From the NCBI RefSeq assembly GCF_025370935.1, contig NC_133500.1, positions 9,148,187-9,212,186 on the forward strand: 64,000 bases of DNA. Reading direction: 5' to 3'. The DNA is from Choristoneura fumiferana (Eukaryota; Arthropoda; Insecta; Lepidoptera; Tortricidae). The notes beneath the pieces were generated by a model, which saw only the letters and a program-made list of their open reading frames with translations, did no database searches and was not told where the DNA came from. The position numbers and the translations under genes were made by a program. Shown one piece after another: positions 47,901 to 54,431 of the stretch. Position 1 is the stretch's first letter. Each line of letters starts with the position of its first letter.

Positions 47901-50900
47901 ATCTCGTAAACGCGCGGAGTATCAATCAATCAATCAATCATTTATTGTATCGGTATCGAATTGAGATTAAAACCCTAAACTATGGTCAATAGTCCCGAAA
48001 GCTGTGAAATTCAAACTTCTAAGTCAAGGCAATCAAAAGCTAAAATCTGAAAATCATAATTTTTCATGTCTGACTGTCTATGTCTCAATAAGCCATCTAT
48101 AATAACCCCACATTGCGTACATTTTGCTATGAGTTTAAAGGGCACTGCTAACACTGCATCATCTCCTCTGCTAACATCCCCTCGCCGGTAAAAATTTCAA
48201 AAACGCTTGAACAAATATCTATTTATTTCTTATAATGTCCAAATGCCAAGTTTCACAAAGAACCATCGATTTATCTTCGACAATGACGAACTTCCATATA
48301 AACTTTCATCCCCTATTTCACCCCCTCACAGGGAGAATTTTAAAAACGCGTGAACAAACATCTATTTACCTCTTATCACGTGCCCAAATGGCTAGTTTAA
48401 TAAAGATTCATCGATTTATCTTCGATAATGACGACCTTCCATATAAACTTTCCGCCCCTATTTCATCCCCTCACAGGTCGATATTTAAAAAAGCTCAAAC
48501 AAAATATCGATATATTTCTTATTAAGTGCCTAAATGCCAATTTTCATAGTTTTATCTTCGACGGCGACGAACTTCCACCATATTAAGTTTCATCCCCTAT
48601 TTCAACCCCTTAAAACCTTTTTTTCGCGATAAAAGGTAGCCTATGTTCTTTCCCAAGGTCTATTCTATCTCTGTACCAAATTTCATCCAAATCGGTTCAG
48701 CGGTTTAGGCGTGAAAGCGTAACAGACAGACAGACAGACAGACAGACAGAGTTACTTTCGCATTTATAATATTAGTATGGATGAGTGAGTCTCACGGTAG
48801 TTTCATGTTCAAAATTACAAAACGCTTTTATTAGTCCTTCGTTAAAAATATGTGACGCGAAACTATAGTTAAAAAAAAACTATATTTTTTAAACTTGCTT
48901 GTGTTGTTGCGCGAGGCCCCTGCAAGAGCGAGGCCCCGGGCATTGCCCTGTTCGCCACCCCCTAAGGCCACCGCTGAATTGGTGTCAAGTGTACCGTGAT
49001 ATTTATTTATAATATACCAATAAATTTTTTAGTCTGTTGCTGGCATACCAAAGTTGGCGAAGATGAGGCTGCGTCTAAAGGTCTTGGAGTAGCGGAACAC
49101 CAGCGGCACCAGCGCCACGTGCAGCGCCAGCAGCCCCGCCGTCAGCACGCCGCCCAGTACCAGCGCCCTGCGGACCATGCTTAATAATCATCCATCACCA
49201 ACCATATGAGCATAGTGAAAGAGGACCACTCCACTCCGACCCTTTAGGAGACTAAGGGGCTGTTTCACCATACATTGATTAGTGTTAACTGGCGTTTAGG
49301 TGTGATGCCGTCTCTATTTGTTTTGTTCGAATAGACGGAGACGGCATCGCATTTAACCGTCGGTTAACGCTAATCAATGGATGGTGAAACAGCCCCTAAC
49401 TGCCTACTCCGGCGCGGACGCTTAGGGTTGCCGACGTCTATCTATAATTTTAGTACGAAAATTAACTTAAAATTGTCTAATGTCTGTGTCTAGAGAAAAC
49501 AGACAGATTCTATGCCGTTACATTGTTATTATTATATACTAATTTAAAAATATTAAAAAATATATTATTTAAATGGTGATGGCGACTGTATACATACTAC
49601 TCAAGTTTACCTACACATAATACTATAACTATATTGTTTATAGGTAGGTATCTATTATTTTTTTATGTGTCCATGCACGAAACTATTACACTACACTTAT
49701 ATACTACTAATTTACAACTATACCTAATACAAAAAATACCTAAGTACGAGTACGCGAACGTAAAAGGTGATCATGCGCGAGACGAGCGAGCTACGAATAA
49801 TATCGAAACGTATGGCACCGACGGCCGCGCAGCCTTGACTAAAGAAAACTTAATCCTCCTTAAATTATCAGTGTGTGCGTGCGGCGGGTGCGTGCGTACC
49901 GGCGCCAACCGGCGCGCACACATTTAAGCCGCGCGATGTACTTTTGTTCGTAGTGAACTTACTTGTCCTCTTTTACTATGATATGAGAGAGAGAGAGATA
50001 AATATTTATTTACACGTATTCGATACACATAAAAATACATTAGATGGAAATAATAAACAAAATTAACATTGAATAGTATAAAGTGGAGTGAAAAAAAAAG
50101 GAAGAGGGGTGGCCGTTTCGGAGATGGGATGATGATTTAAAGGCAGCTGCAGGGACAATGTGGAGAATAAACTTTCATGATCGGAACCTATGGAAAAATT
50201 TGGGGGAGGCCTATGCTAAAGCAAAACAATCTTTATCGATGTCTGAAGATCCAAAATAAAATTATAATAAAGGCTATTATTATTATTAGTATAAAGTGGG
50301 CCCCACTCAGCATAATGTTACGGCAAGCCGCACGTAACGCTAGACATATTGCGGTTTGACTACCGGATAGATGTACAAACTAACTGACAAACTGTGACCA
50401 GACATAGATATACATAAGTATGAACCGATATTAAAACAAATAAATAATTTAGAATTGACTACCGGAGCGTAATTTTTTTTTCAAGCCGCAATGTAATGCG
50501 TAGACACAATAATTATTTGCAATAGAACCGAAAGTGAATGGAACTGGTACCTAAGAAAATAACCTTCAGTAATTAAAAAAAATATGAATTAGGTTCTATC
50601 ACTAACTTTTACTATGACAAGATACTTTACGATTCAATATATGTCCAAGGATCAATCATACTTATTTAAACAAAAAATTAGAAAGATCAATTTGATATGC
50701 AATTAGGTACGAAAAGGACAGAAACATAATATATATGAATTATATATTTCAAAGGACAATGAAGATGCAGTTATGTTTGTTGTTTAAATCGTCTGGCATG
50801 GTGTGCTTTGGATTGGAGCAATATTCTACTTGTTTTTTTTTCAACTTGTTGGTGGGGGTTTAATTTTATTGACATAGTTTTTGTAATTTAGTTTGCTTTT

Positions 50901-51100
50901 TTATTTTGCTGAGTGGGGACCTATTTAGCGTCACATATGTATACATTCTTGCATAATCGAAATCACGCACAATGAATTTAATTACTTTGATGACGGATAT
51001 TTCGTCATTCTTTGTGTTTATGATAAGCTAAAGTCTAGGTATTCATTGAAACAACTGAAACATACCTGTTGAGCGCGTTATAAATATTCGGCAATCGCAT
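34480..51100 (-). CDS. ABHD12-like lysophosphatidylserine lipase, split gene
   Basis: A membrane-anchored serine hydrolase; the ABHD12 family hydrolyses lysophosphatidylserine and related lipids at the ER. Exons on the minus strand: 51100-51066 (probable), 49179-49049, 46094-45981, 45565-45428, 43980-43888, 43373-43236, 42696-42545, 41256-41089, 36071-35944, 34522-34480. All introns are GT-AG and every junction keeps one frame, giving 379 codons plus stop (367 if translation starts at the Met at 49178). Residues in the 379 model: N-terminal membrane segment about 16-38, HGN oxyanion motif 139-141, nucleophile Ser215 in GHSLG, Asp313 in HARDDVIVP, His352 in LGHKW. The full catalytic set is present and no disabling change was seen. 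Introns hold dozens of repeats; the largest (5.0 kb) lies before the exon carrying the catalytic His. Family assignment rests on order and spacing of motifs; the first exon is the weakest part. Confidence 0.93.
34550..34642. repeat. MITE family E, copy 2 (internally deleted)
   Basis: CCCCTGTTACACCATCCATAG at the left (shown in part) and GGTGGTGAAACAGCCCC at the right, with a shortened middle. It lies in the last ABHD12 intron, 28 bp from the final exon. Confidence 0.7.
34735..34816 (-). repeat. LINE tail fragment (RTE-type)
   Basis: 'CAGCCGAAAGACGTGCACTG' and 'GGCCTCCCCCAAGGCTCTCC' are the complement of the LINE tail seen at 60050-60115. Confidence 0.6.
35096..35532. repeat. 'CCCCCGAC' element with nested repeat
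   Basis: Left piece CCCCCGACATTGTCACTTTA at 35092; right piece ATAACACCCCTCTTCTTGCG with GTCGGGGGT at 35522-35529. Inserted between them is 35156-35420, the inverted twin of the repeat at 28933-29215. Confidence 0.6.
35558..35906 (-). repeat. Inverted SINE S3 dimer, locus 1
   Basis: Two S3 copies lie head to head round a short spacer (35766-35790). The left arm (minus) is complete to its tail; the right arm stops at TTTGTATTTTT. An exact 13-bp direct repeat TAAAAAGAGATAT at 35545-35557 and 35907-35919 brackets the pair, so it inserted as one unit. Both arms share the subfamily bases GATGGTC at the stem and ATTACCG. Confidence 0.85.
35944..36071 (-). CDS. ABHD12 exon: catalytic His
   Basis: 128 bp, phase 0 to 2. 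It encodes LYESIRQSRAAGGAPVVFHS and then LGHKWICNAKDLPHVI; the His of GHKW completes the triad. TTTGCAG acceptor, GG|GTAACA donor. Palindromic insertions end 15 bp beyond its acceptor side and 24 bp beyond its donor side. Confidence 0.93.
36098..36394 (-). repeat. Palindromic repeat family A, copy 4
   Basis: The left end AATTTATTGAATCAGGCG is intact and the right arm is truncated. The direct repeat CATCCCATACA flanks it exactly (36087-36097, 36395-36405). It lies 26 bp from the acceptor-side edge of the ABHD12 catalytic-His exon. Confidence 0.8.
36450..36828 (+). repeat. SINE S3 monomer, longest copy
   Basis: The exact 14-bp target duplication ATAATTATAGTGAA lies at 36436-36449 and 36829-36842. 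Order: 5' region (TAGCGACATCTCTTGTCTGG), tRNA-like block with B-box GGTTCGATTCCCAG near 36680, body ending AAAAAGACTCCAAAAAACCA. It is the reference for reading the dimers. Confidence 0.85.
37196..37405 (+). repeat. SINE S1, 5'-truncated
   Basis: Starts in the tRNA-like head (GAAGCTTCAGGTCCCGGG, then GGTTTGAATCCCGG), continues 'GATATTTGTATGAATAATAC', and ends 'GGTGTCAAGTGTCCCATGAT'. Confidence 0.75.
37563..37660 (+). promoter_or_regulatory. TATA promoter with noncoding first exon, antisense to ABHD12
   Basis: TATAAG at 37563-37568. About 30 bp downstream is a start-like CACTCGACC. A GC-rich transcribed stretch then ends at the donor-like GATTG|GTAAGC (donor at 37659). CG-dense and repeat-free, unlike its surroundings. 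It would make a short 5' UTR exon (about 37592-37658) on the plus strand inside the 5.0-kb ABHD12 intron. No downstream exon was recognised. Confidence 0.45.
37981..38406. repeat. TIR element family B, copy 2
   Basis: Complete: AATGAGGGCTATCG to CGATAGCCCTCATT. The intact plus-strand reference for copy 3. Confidence 0.85.
38547..40661. repeat. TIR element family B, copy 3, split by a Helitron
   Basis: Inverted relative to copy 2. It runs to 38863, is interrupted by 38864-40552, and resumes TTATAAATAAACCCGCGTAG to end ACGCGATAACCCTCAT. The two halves join without gain or loss against copy 1. Confidence 0.9.
38864..40552 (+). mobile_element. Non-autonomous Helitron with internal minisatellite
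   Basis: 1689 bp, starting TCCATACTAATATTATAAAT. It ends with the hairpin-forming GCGGACGAAGTCGCGG and AAAAAGCTAG, sitting exactly between A and T of the host element. Inside are a GTCT repeat and about five tandem units of roughly 140-148 bp (39038-39690) around 'GATGAAATAGGGGATGAAAG'. No Rep/helicase coding. Confidence 0.93.
40787..41045 (+). repeat. SINE S1, full-length
   Basis: Head AGATGGCCTAGTGGTTAGAG (A-box), GGTTCGATTCCCG (B-box), then 'GCAGATATTTGTATGAAAAA', 'TTTGGGACTAGGTCAATTGG' and the tail TGTCCCGTGATATTTATATT. It ends 44 bp from the catalytic-Asp exon. Confidence 0.85.
41089..41256 (-). CDS. ABHD12 exon: catalytic Asp
   Basis: 168 bp, phase 0 to 0. It is markedly GC-rich compared with its neighbours. 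It ends PVAILHARDDVIVPHAVGAK with the catalytic Asp. CACTTCCAG acceptor, AAG|GTGACA donor. Confidence 0.93.
41484..42230. repeat. Composite of two dispersed repeats
   Basis: 41484-41590 is the 'CCCCCGACGCAAAAAGAGGGG' repeat. 41590-42010 is a 'GGGTGCCTCCCATAGACG' element whose inverted copy lies at 44461-44870. At 42061-42115 is a near-perfect hairpin (AATGATGCTAAACGCTACGA and its inverse). Confidence 0.55.
42545..42696 (-). CDS. ABHD12 exon: LEAPFNN
   Basis: 152 bp, phase 1 to 0. It encodes GTGISSHLLGNLDTLSSRLL and then LILEAPFNNLADEVAHHPLS, equivalent to the 'ESPFTN' strand of relatives. TTTTCAG acceptor, AAG|GTAAAG donor. Confidence 0.93.
42770..42960 (-). repeat. SINE S3, partial
   Basis: Body complement (CAGAAAAACCAGAAAATAAG), B-box complement GGGAATCGAACCCAG, then the 5' extension region near 42900-42960 (GAGATATGAGGTGCATAGGA). 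Confidence 0.7.
42961..43135. repeat. 'ATCAAAATCGGTTTAGCCG' repeat fragment
   Basis: Interior of the CCCCCGAC element (compare 12240-12410): 'GGTTTTCTAGCGATGGTTC', 'TTTTTGAGATATTGAACTT', 'CTTTTCGTTGGTTAGG'. Confidence 0.55.
43236..43373 (-). CDS. ABHD12 exon: nucleophile elbow
   Basis: 138 bp, phase 1 to 1. It begins GYGDS and ends LFVWGHSLG, where the Ser is the catalytic nucleophile. TTGACAG acceptor, GTAAAC donor. Confidence 0.95.
43652..43770 (-). repeat. SINE S3, 5'-truncated
   Basis: Tail AAGATTGGTTTTTTGGAATC through 'TAGATGCACAGAAAAACCAG', breaking off inside the tRNA-like part at CCGACACTGAGAAG. Confidence 0.7.
43888..43980 (-). CDS. ABHD12 exon: N of HGN to FDYRG
   Basis: 93 bp, phase 1 to 1. 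It encodes NSNSRAASHRIQLYKFFQKM and ends TIAFDYRG, a conserved strand-turn of this family. TTTTCCAG acceptor, GTAATT donor. Confidence 0.92.
44461..44870. repeat. 'GGTACCCTAAAAAA' element
   Basis: An inverted copy of 41590-42010: 'AATCGTCTCGGCAAACCCC', 'CTATCCAACGATACCCCAC', ending GACGGACAGACAGACATGGC and GGAACCCTAAAAA. Class unknown. Confidence 0.55.
45009..45340 (+). repeat. Inverted SINE S3 dimer, locus 2
   Basis: The left arm (minus) is truncated at 'GAAATTACAAACTG'. The right arm (plus) is complete to AACCAATCTTAATT. An exact 16-bp direct repeat TAGACACTAACATTTG lies at 44993-45008 and 45341-45356. Both arms carry the variant AAAAAACAG/CTGTTTTTT and GATGGTC. Confidence 0.88.
45428..45565 (-). 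CDS. ABHD12 exon: first core strands and HG
   Basis: 138 bp, phase 1 to 1. It encodes IWHILPKTAYERLKGHFNGT and ends PIMLYCHG, the strand leading to the HGN oxyanion motif. CTTCAG acceptor, GTCAGT donor. Confidence 0.92.
45654..45742 (+). repeat. SINE S1 fragment
   Basis: 'GATATTTGTATGAATAATAT', 'GTTCTCGGGTCTTGGA', 'GTTTATCCGTTGCC' with an internal deletion. It borders the MITE at 45743. Confidence 0.6.
45743..45891. repeat. GTACAGTC MITE, type D4
   Basis: GTACAGTCAACGTCATAAAT and its inverted partner ATGACGTTGACGTACAGT, with inner arms AGTGATCACTTTTGTACC / GGTACAGAAATGATCACT. It lies in the 415-bp ABHD12 intron. Confidence 0.75.
45981..46094 (-). CDS. ABHD12 exon: lumenal linker
   Basis: TTTTCAG acceptor; 114 bp, phase 1 to 1. 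It encodes QWPLYTNFEDPAASGIEGAR and continues to NCPIKIG, matching the segment between anchor and core in the family. Donor GTGAGT. Confidence 0.9.
46145..46480 (-). repeat. LINE C-terminal fragment
   Basis: Minus-strand frame with GRPKRRWRDDLERFQPDWQH and, later, PFAQQWDIVGYL. This is the 'GRPxxRWxDD...W...QQW' tail of RTE-like endonuclease-RT proteins. It lies in the long ABHD12 intron. Confidence 0.7.
46559..46907 (+). repeat. Inverted SINE S3 dimer, locus 3
   Basis: The left arm (minus) is truncated at 'ATCGAAAACACAAACTG'. The right arm (plus) runs to AAAAAACCAAT. An exact 16-bp direct repeat CTCAAGTTATATTTAT lies at 46543-46558 and 46908-46923. Both arms share the CCAGCGCTGG-type stem, different from loci 1 and 2. 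Confidence 0.88.
47047..47317. repeat. Long palindrome (arms about 125 bp)
   Basis: ATATTAAATATAATGACCCG to its inverse CGGGTCATTATATTTAATA. The arms hold GGCTGCTGCAACACGCGC near 47161-47178 and its inverse near 47197; the loop is about 20 bp. Near-perfect pairing. The element continues beyond the Helitron at 48782 (TGAGTGAGTCTCACGG). Confidence 0.85.
47318..48781 (-). mobile_element. Non-autonomous Helitron, second copy
   Basis: 1464 bp. On the minus strand it runs from TCCATACTAATATTATAAAT at 48781 to the hairpin (GCGGACGAAGTCGCGGGC) and CTAG at 47318, between A and T. It has the same internal minisatellite as 38864-40552 but fewer units (about 3-4, 48190-48600). Confidence 0.92.
48782..49048. 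other. Palindromic element remainder and SINE tail
   Basis: 48782-48830 continues the host element of the palindrome ('GTTTCATGTTCAAAATTACA'). A 'GCGAGGCCCCGGGCATTGCC' fragment lies near 48930. The SINE S1 tail 'GGTGTCAAGTGTACCGTGAT' is at 48979. Confidence 0.5.
49049..49179 (-). CDS. ABHD12 exon 1/2: membrane anchor
   Basis: Encodes MVRRALVLGGVLTAGLLALH and the rest of a hydrophobic helix, then basic residues and 'RRSLIFANF'. The donor TTTG|GTATGC ends it in phase 1. If 51066-51100 is not used, the Met at 49178 (in-frame TGA four codons upstream) is the start. Confidence 0.85.
49256..49396. repeat. MITE family E, copy 3
   Basis: AGGGGCTGTTTCACCATAC-like left end, GGATGGTGAAACAGCCCCT right end. 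The core GATGCCGTCTC / GAGACGGCATC pairs round a 30-bp loop. It lies 77 bp upstream of the membrane-anchor exon. Confidence 0.8.
49397..50096. other. Non-genic intron sequence
   Basis: AT-rich, with a GC-rich patch at 49790-49940 (GCGGCGGGTGCGTGCGTACC) and a GAGA run near 49985. No exon recognised. Confidence 0.4.
50097..50275 (+). repeat. LINE C-terminal tail
   Basis: One frame reads RRWDDDLKAAAGTMWRINFH and NLWKNLGEAYAK, then a stop and an A/ATT-rich 3' end with AATAAA. RTE-type tail, 5'-truncated. Confidence 0.7.
51066..51100 (-). CDS. ABHD12 probable first coding exon
   Basis: ATG at 51100 begins MRLPNIYNALN and ends at a strong donor, CAG|GTATGT (donor at 51065). Joined to the acceptor at 49180/49179 it stays in frame with the next exon. 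An in-frame TGA lies two codons upstream. An earlier overlapping ATG (51111) opens a ten-codon upstream frame. A CAACAG acceptor-like site at 51113 means the exon may extend as 5' UTR. Not proven without cDNA. Confidence 0.5.
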
Positions 51101-52299
51101 TGGTCACCATGGCTGTTGGGCAAGAACCTTATATTAAAAAAAATATATTAAAAATAAACTTACACGGCCGTGTATAAACACACGCAGATCAAAAATCCTT
51201 CATGCATTTTACGCAATTCAAACAGAAAAAACTGTATTAAATAACACTAAAAACTTTAACAGGATTAAAGGCAGTTAGTAACTGAAGTGCACATCGAAAC
51301 AGACGATATAATTAATCGCAAAATTAATTAAAATTTAAACGTGAAATGGTAAATCGTGGAGGGATTAAAATAAAAGGCAGAGACACTCAAACTCTGAAGG
51401 GGAACTAACATTGAACTCGTTGCTTTTTTGAAGTATGCGACACGGATTGAATTTAAAGTAGTTTTGTTGAATTTGATGAAATAAATTAAGCAAAATTCCG
51501 GCACCGATTGCAGAAACCTTCGAACTTTTGACGCAGTTTCATTTTGACACATGAATTTTGACGTTGACGTATTGACATTCGGAATGACAGTTTTTGACTA
51601 GGGAGGCGTAGGTTTGAAAGCCTTGCGCGTAAAACCGGTTCAATTTTATCGATTCAATCGATATTACAATTGTGAGCAAAAAGTTTAAAGTTATCTACCA
51701 ATAATAGGCTTTGATGAATTAATGAATTAGATGTAGATTCACATTCGCGCGCCCGAATATGTCCGAGCCAAATGAAATTAGCGCCACTTTGGAAAACGTG
51801 GCGTGCGTCCATGCGTGGCCTTCTTTTTTAACCGACTTCAAAAAAAAGGAGGTTATCAATTCGGTTGTATTTTTTTTTTTAATTTTTGTTACCTCAGAAC
51901 TCCGTCATTTATGAACCGATTTGAATTTTTTTTTTTGAGTTCGTCTAGGAATGCTTTCAATTAGGTCCCATAAGCAGCAAATTAGGATCTGATGATCGGA
52001 TCTTAAGGAAATCGAGGGAACTCTTCAAATATTTTAGGGACACCTATGGTAATTTGGATATATTTAGCAGTAACTCGTGCATTTGCTCTTGCAAATCATA
52101 ATTTGGTGAAGTGGAACTGATGATGAAGACCAGATTTGACCAACGGAACTACTACTATCAATAACAAGTATTTCACGGGTTAAATTTAAATAGCTAATAA
52201 AATAATTTATTTAATACATTGAAGAGAAAAGAATACATAACAATTAAAATAAAACTAACCTAAACTACCTACATACAAAAAGACAAATAAATATATTAA
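51101..52299. other. Upstream region of ABHD12
   Basis: AT-rich. A truncated 'AACCGACTTCAAAAAAAAGG' repeat starts at 51831. No clear TATA or initiator was found for ABHD12, so the transcription start is unknown. Confidence 0.4.
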
Positions 52300-52373
52300 T
52301 CCAAGCCCTCTTGTTCTGAGAGGAGGCCTGTGCCCAGCAGTGGGACGTAAATAGGCTGGGATGATGATGATGA
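52300..52373 (+). repeat. SINE S2 tail
   Basis: 'CAAGCCCTCTTGTTCTGAG', then 'GCCCAGCAGTGGGACGTAAA' and the GATGATGATGA end. Only the last ~75 bp of the element. Confidence 0.75.
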
Positions 52374-53486
52374 CTTAAATAAGTATTTTTTAGGTCATTA
52401 TCGTGCCACAAGAACTTAAATATGAGACGGAACCAGCTTTGGGTACGGAAATGACGCAAAATAATTCCTTCTGTTTACCTATGGCAGACATAATAACATG
52501 CAATTACATAATAATATGCAATTTTTTAAAAATCCTAACCTTTTTTATATATTTCCATTTTCCCGATGAATGTCACGATTTGCAAAACGTACGAATTGGG
52601 TCAGGCTCAGGATTAGCATTTCGGGTTAAAGAAATTTATTATCTCAAAAGAAATTTACATTTCACTTAATAAGACTAAAAAGCATGTCTGAATTAAACAT
52701 TTACGCCCGTGAGCGTTTCTATATGTTAATTATTGTATATTGTACGCTGTGTATCAAAATATTCCCTTTGTCGCAATTGACAATAATTTATTTTAGATTA
52801 TCATGCCCTAGATGTTCATCCTACACCTTTATCCAACAAGACCTAAATGAGACATACACAGGCAGATCTTTTGGACGGGGTTTTCTTTTTATAATTTTTA
52901 TTTCATAGTAACATATAAGATATACTTAGTTAAGGTTTCTTAGGTAAGTTTTCTTTGTCTTCTTCTTATTAGTATTATTTTATTTTATTCAATCTGTACT
53001 TCTTTTGTTTTTTTATTTGAGTAAAAATCTCGAAGGTAAAAAAAAAAAAGAAGAAAAGCATAATAATAGGTAATACAGGAATGTATGGGGTCCTATAGTT
53101 ACGAAACTAAAACTTTATAAAAATAAAGTTTAAATTTTCTTTAAAATTATATTAATAAATTATGATAATACTAATAAATTATGATAATTAATTACTGCCT
53201 GACAATAAGTAGTTATGTAACAAATCGTTAATTGTGTCCCAGTATTGTCACAGAATAGATATATTGTGCTTAGATTAAGTGAATATTGAAGGAGGTATAG
53301 CTTCCTCGCTTGACCTACTTTTGAACATGGGCATTAGTAGTTTAGCAATCGTTGTAGTAATAATTCAACTTTATTTCAACCATGGAACCCTTTGTTAAGG
53401 GTGTTCTGTGACGCACTTTGCTGGTTTCTGAAGCGAAACTTTTTCGATTCGGTCAGTAGGGGTTTTGTGATGTTTACCACTTGAGT
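52374..53486. other. Non-genic stretch downstream of the minus-strand secreted gene
   Basis: AT-rich, no repeat recognised. TTTATT (AATAAA on the minus strand) near 53373 is a possible polyadenylation signal for the gene ending at 53487. Confidence 0.4.
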
Positions 53487-54431
53487 TTATTTTTTACTAG
53501 GCACTGGCACAGGGAATCTTCCAATGTACACTTTTCTTCCCCTCCCGTCGACCATGTCCAACTTAGGCGAGGTAAAGCATCGTATCTCAAGTAACTCTTT
53601 TGTAAGAAACTCGTTTGTTAAGTTTGCTGCTCTCATGATATCTATTACAGCTGGCGCATAAAAATGGTATTTACCGTACAAATTCTGATAGTCACCAATA
53701 ATGCTTCCAGTCAAAACTGCTGCGTAAGTAATTTCAATTAACACTACAGTTTTGTGAGCGGATAATTTCACAGTAACAGATTGTCCAGGTTTAGTTTCAA
53801 TGAATCCTTCTTCGGCTATACCGATTGGTAGATTCCTGCTCTTAATTTTACTGTCACGCCATTTTTTGACGTATCCAAAATGATTGTTGTGTAAATTTAT
53901 TATGATATCATAGTATATGTCTTCGTCAGGTATACCTCTTCTGTCCCATGAGGAGCGAACAACTGTTTCCACATTTTGGAAAATACTGACGTTTGATCTG
54001 ACAATGCCACTTGAATTATTGATGTTACTTTGTCTCTTAAGTACAACATCTTCTAAAACGGGCTCTAAAATTTTGATTTTCTTCACAAACAGTTTTCTTC
54101 TGACTGGTTCCCATTCGAAATAATTAAATAAATCGTCATAATTGGTCGGGTCTTTGAGAAATAAGTTGTTAGGAGCCTTTCCAAGTTCTTTTGTAAATCC
54201 TCTATTTAAATTATAGTCTGTAATATTGAATATTTTTATCTCTTTCTCCGTCACCACTTTCATATCAGAGCCAAATGTTTGAATTTTCACATTGTTCCTG
54301 AAAGATCCCACCGTTATATTTATTTTCAGTCTGGCTTCAATTATTAGAGGTATTGTTACTAAAACTATGAAACTTTTTACTGTCGTGCTCTTGGAGAACA
54401 TATTATGTTGATTGTATGAATCGTAGTGCAT
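53487..54431 (-). CDS. Secreted spherulin-2a/YP4-like protein, ETX/MTX2 fold, variant paralog
   Basis: 314 codons, intronless. An N-terminal hydrophobic stretch (KSFIVLVTIPLIIEA, residues 19-33) is a likely signal peptide; Met11 may be the true start since it gives a more usual one. The core follows the paralog at 55776: APNNLFLKDPTNYDDLFNYF near 86-105, a beta-rich middle, and ETKPGQSVTVKLSAHKT at 212-228 followed by VLIEITYAAVL. That KPGQSV...YAA block is typical of spherulin-2a-like and ETX/MTX2 (aerolysin-type) beta-pore-family proteins. The stretch matching the membrane-insertion hairpin (about 176-205) is shorter and charged (KKWRDSKIKSR) with little alternation, so pore formation is doubtful. 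Several N-glycosylation sites. Role unknown; relatives in moths include a follicular yolk protein. AATAAA overlaps the stop. Confidence 0.8.
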   Translation of the reverse strand: MHYDSYNQHNMFSKSTTVKSFIVLVTIPLIIEARLKINITVGSFRNNVKIQTFGSDMKVVTEKEIKIFNITDYNLNRGFTKELGKAPNNLFLKDPTNYDDLFNYFEWEPVRRKLFVKKIKILEPVLEDVVLKRQSNINNSSGIVRSNVSIFQNVETVVRSSWDRRGIPDEDIYYDIIINLHNNHFGYVKKWRDSKIKSRNLPIGIAEEGFIETKPGQSVTVKLSAHKTVVLIEITYAAVLTGSIIGDYQNLYGKYHFYAPAVIDIMRAANLTNEFLTKELLEIRCFTSPKLDMVDGRGRKVYIGRFPVPVPSKK

